A DNA stretch of 64,000 nucleotides from Megalobrama amblycephala (lineage: Eukaryota > Chordata > Actinopteri > Cypriniformes > Xenocyprididae), in contig NC_063052.1 of assembly GCF_018812025.1 (NCBI RefSeq), positions 23,190,226 to 23,254,225 on the forward strand, given 5' to 3'. Positions 63,317-64,000 of this stretch are shown piece by piece; within the stretch, counting starts at the first letter, position 1; each line of letters starts with the position of its first letter. Under the pieces are notes generated by a model. That model saw only the letters and a program-made list of their open reading frames with translations, was not told the origin of the DNA and searched no databases. The translations under genes were made by a program, and so were the position numbers.

Positions 63317-64000
63317 TTATATGTTGCTGTGTAGGAACAAAAGTGCATCTACATTTTCTGGATTGAGGGTAGAACGCCTCTCCTCTATCAGTCTTCCCGC
63401 AACACTGAAGCTACGCTCAGAAGGAGTACTTGTTGCGGGGATAGCTAGCAGCCTCTTGGCAACTGGTACGAGCCCACCTGACATCTCCCGCCAGAAGTCA
63501 AGAAGACACTGGAAACGTGTCAACTTAGTGTCACTCATGTATTGCAGCACCAACTGGCGACCATGTGACTCCATATCACCACTGTCCTCCTTCCTCTCCT
63601 CCTCTTCTACACAACTTGCAAAGAAGTTATGCACCTCCGTAGCTCCTTGCTCTGGGGGTGGATCTTCAGGAAAAAATACAGATTCTTATAGAACATTGTC
63701 ATTTACAATCTAGTTCTTTGTAGTCTAACATACTCAATTGTCTAACACACCTATATTAAACATTACCTATAAGGTAATCCTCACACCTGTCCTGTATGTG
63801 TGTGTCACTCTAAATAAATGAAAATAAATTTTGTCATTTGCTCTGCAAATGCTGTTGATGCTAGTGTTATTCACCCTCTTTCTCCACAAGGCCTCTCACT
63901 CTCTCCTCTGTCCCTGCCATTTCTGTGAGTGCTGTCAGGGTGCTGATGACCTCCTCATACTCCTGGCCGTTGAGAGTTTTCCTTAAGAAACTCCTCAGGC
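63317..64000 (-). CDS. hAT transposase, last two exons (partial, runs off right edge)
   Basis: Minus-strand exons 64000-63875 and 63663-63317 with a 211-base GT-AG intron. The join is phase 1: VRGLVEKE then D/PPPEQGATEVHNFF. The last exon has the hAT C-terminal dimerisation domain: LLDFWREM, the signature AIPATSTPSERSFSVAGRLIEERR, and NPENVDALLFLHSN, ending in a stop at 63317. ZBED1-like and Ac/Tam3-type proteins share this end. The visible part is free of stops. The BED finger and catalytic region should lie beyond the window. It could be a transposon gene or, less likely, a domesticated copy; the TCCCGTCCC repeats downstream favour a transposon. Confidence 0.8.

Noticed and set aside
1..64000. 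tRNA, rRNA or other structural RNA genes
   Set aside because: No stretch with A/B-box plus cloverleaf pairing or rRNA-like conservation was noticed; a covariance-model scan would be needed to exclude small ones.

Overview
The window looks like a transposon-dense stretch of a teleost genome, most likely a cyprinid (carp, goldfish or zebrafish relative). This is inferred from the mobile element types (DIRS, Tc1, hAT, Harbinger-, piggyBac- and Kolobok-like elements, gag-only LTR elements, LINEs), the long (CA)n, (TA)n and (ATT)n tracts, the GT-AG introns and the vertebrate host genes. No bacterial, organellar or RNA-gene features were seen. Names of element families are my assignments from motifs, terminal repeats and target-site duplications (TSDs); no database was searched.

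Two host genes are visible. On the minus strand, three exons (25494-25548, 19244-19354, 15955-16169) join in matching phase into a 126-residue Ly6/uPAR-type protein with a signal peptide, ten cysteines and a GPI-anchor-like tail. Its introns are filled with mobile elements. On the plus strand, two coding exons (37216-37480, 37651-37841) encode the membrane anchor, stem and L-sialylmotif of an ST3Gal1-like alpha-2,3-sialyltransferase. Later exons were not found in the window.

Layout: 1-2590, inverted fragment of a long-leader LTR element (family 1). 2897-3872, nested DNA elements. 4790-8880, a DIRS element with degraded gag, a nearly complete RT-RNase H and a gutted recombinase. 10036-10540, a Harbinger-like MITE inside another repeat. 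10559-13404, a 5'-truncated LINE. 13454-15009, a Tc1 element. 15955-25548, the Ly6 gene with a foldback MITE, a second Tc1 element and a TTAA-flanked element in its introns. 26396-28972, hAT and MITE pieces. 29033-33670, a gag-only LTR element present as LTR-gag-LTR-gag-LTR within one TSD. 37216-37841, the sialyltransferase exons. 38925-40752, DNA-element pieces and a solo LTR. 41621-45715, a decayed hAT transposase with internal duplications. 45840-46745, the 3' end of another gag-type LTR element. 48070-62646, a large family 1 LTR element. 62836-64000, the 3' exons of another hAT transposase.

The most unusual object is 49155-62646. Its two related LTRs enclose a long non-coding leader (present twice), a coiled-coil coding segment and, immediately before the polypurine tract, a LINE-type endonuclease-reverse transcriptase that stops inside the RT domain and has no LINE 3' end. 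No LTR-type protease, integrase or RNase H was seen. It could be a chimeric element or a nested insertion followed by deletion; the sequence alone does not settle which. The 3' LTR carries a TTAA-flanked piggyBac-like insertion for which the 5' LTR preserves the empty site.
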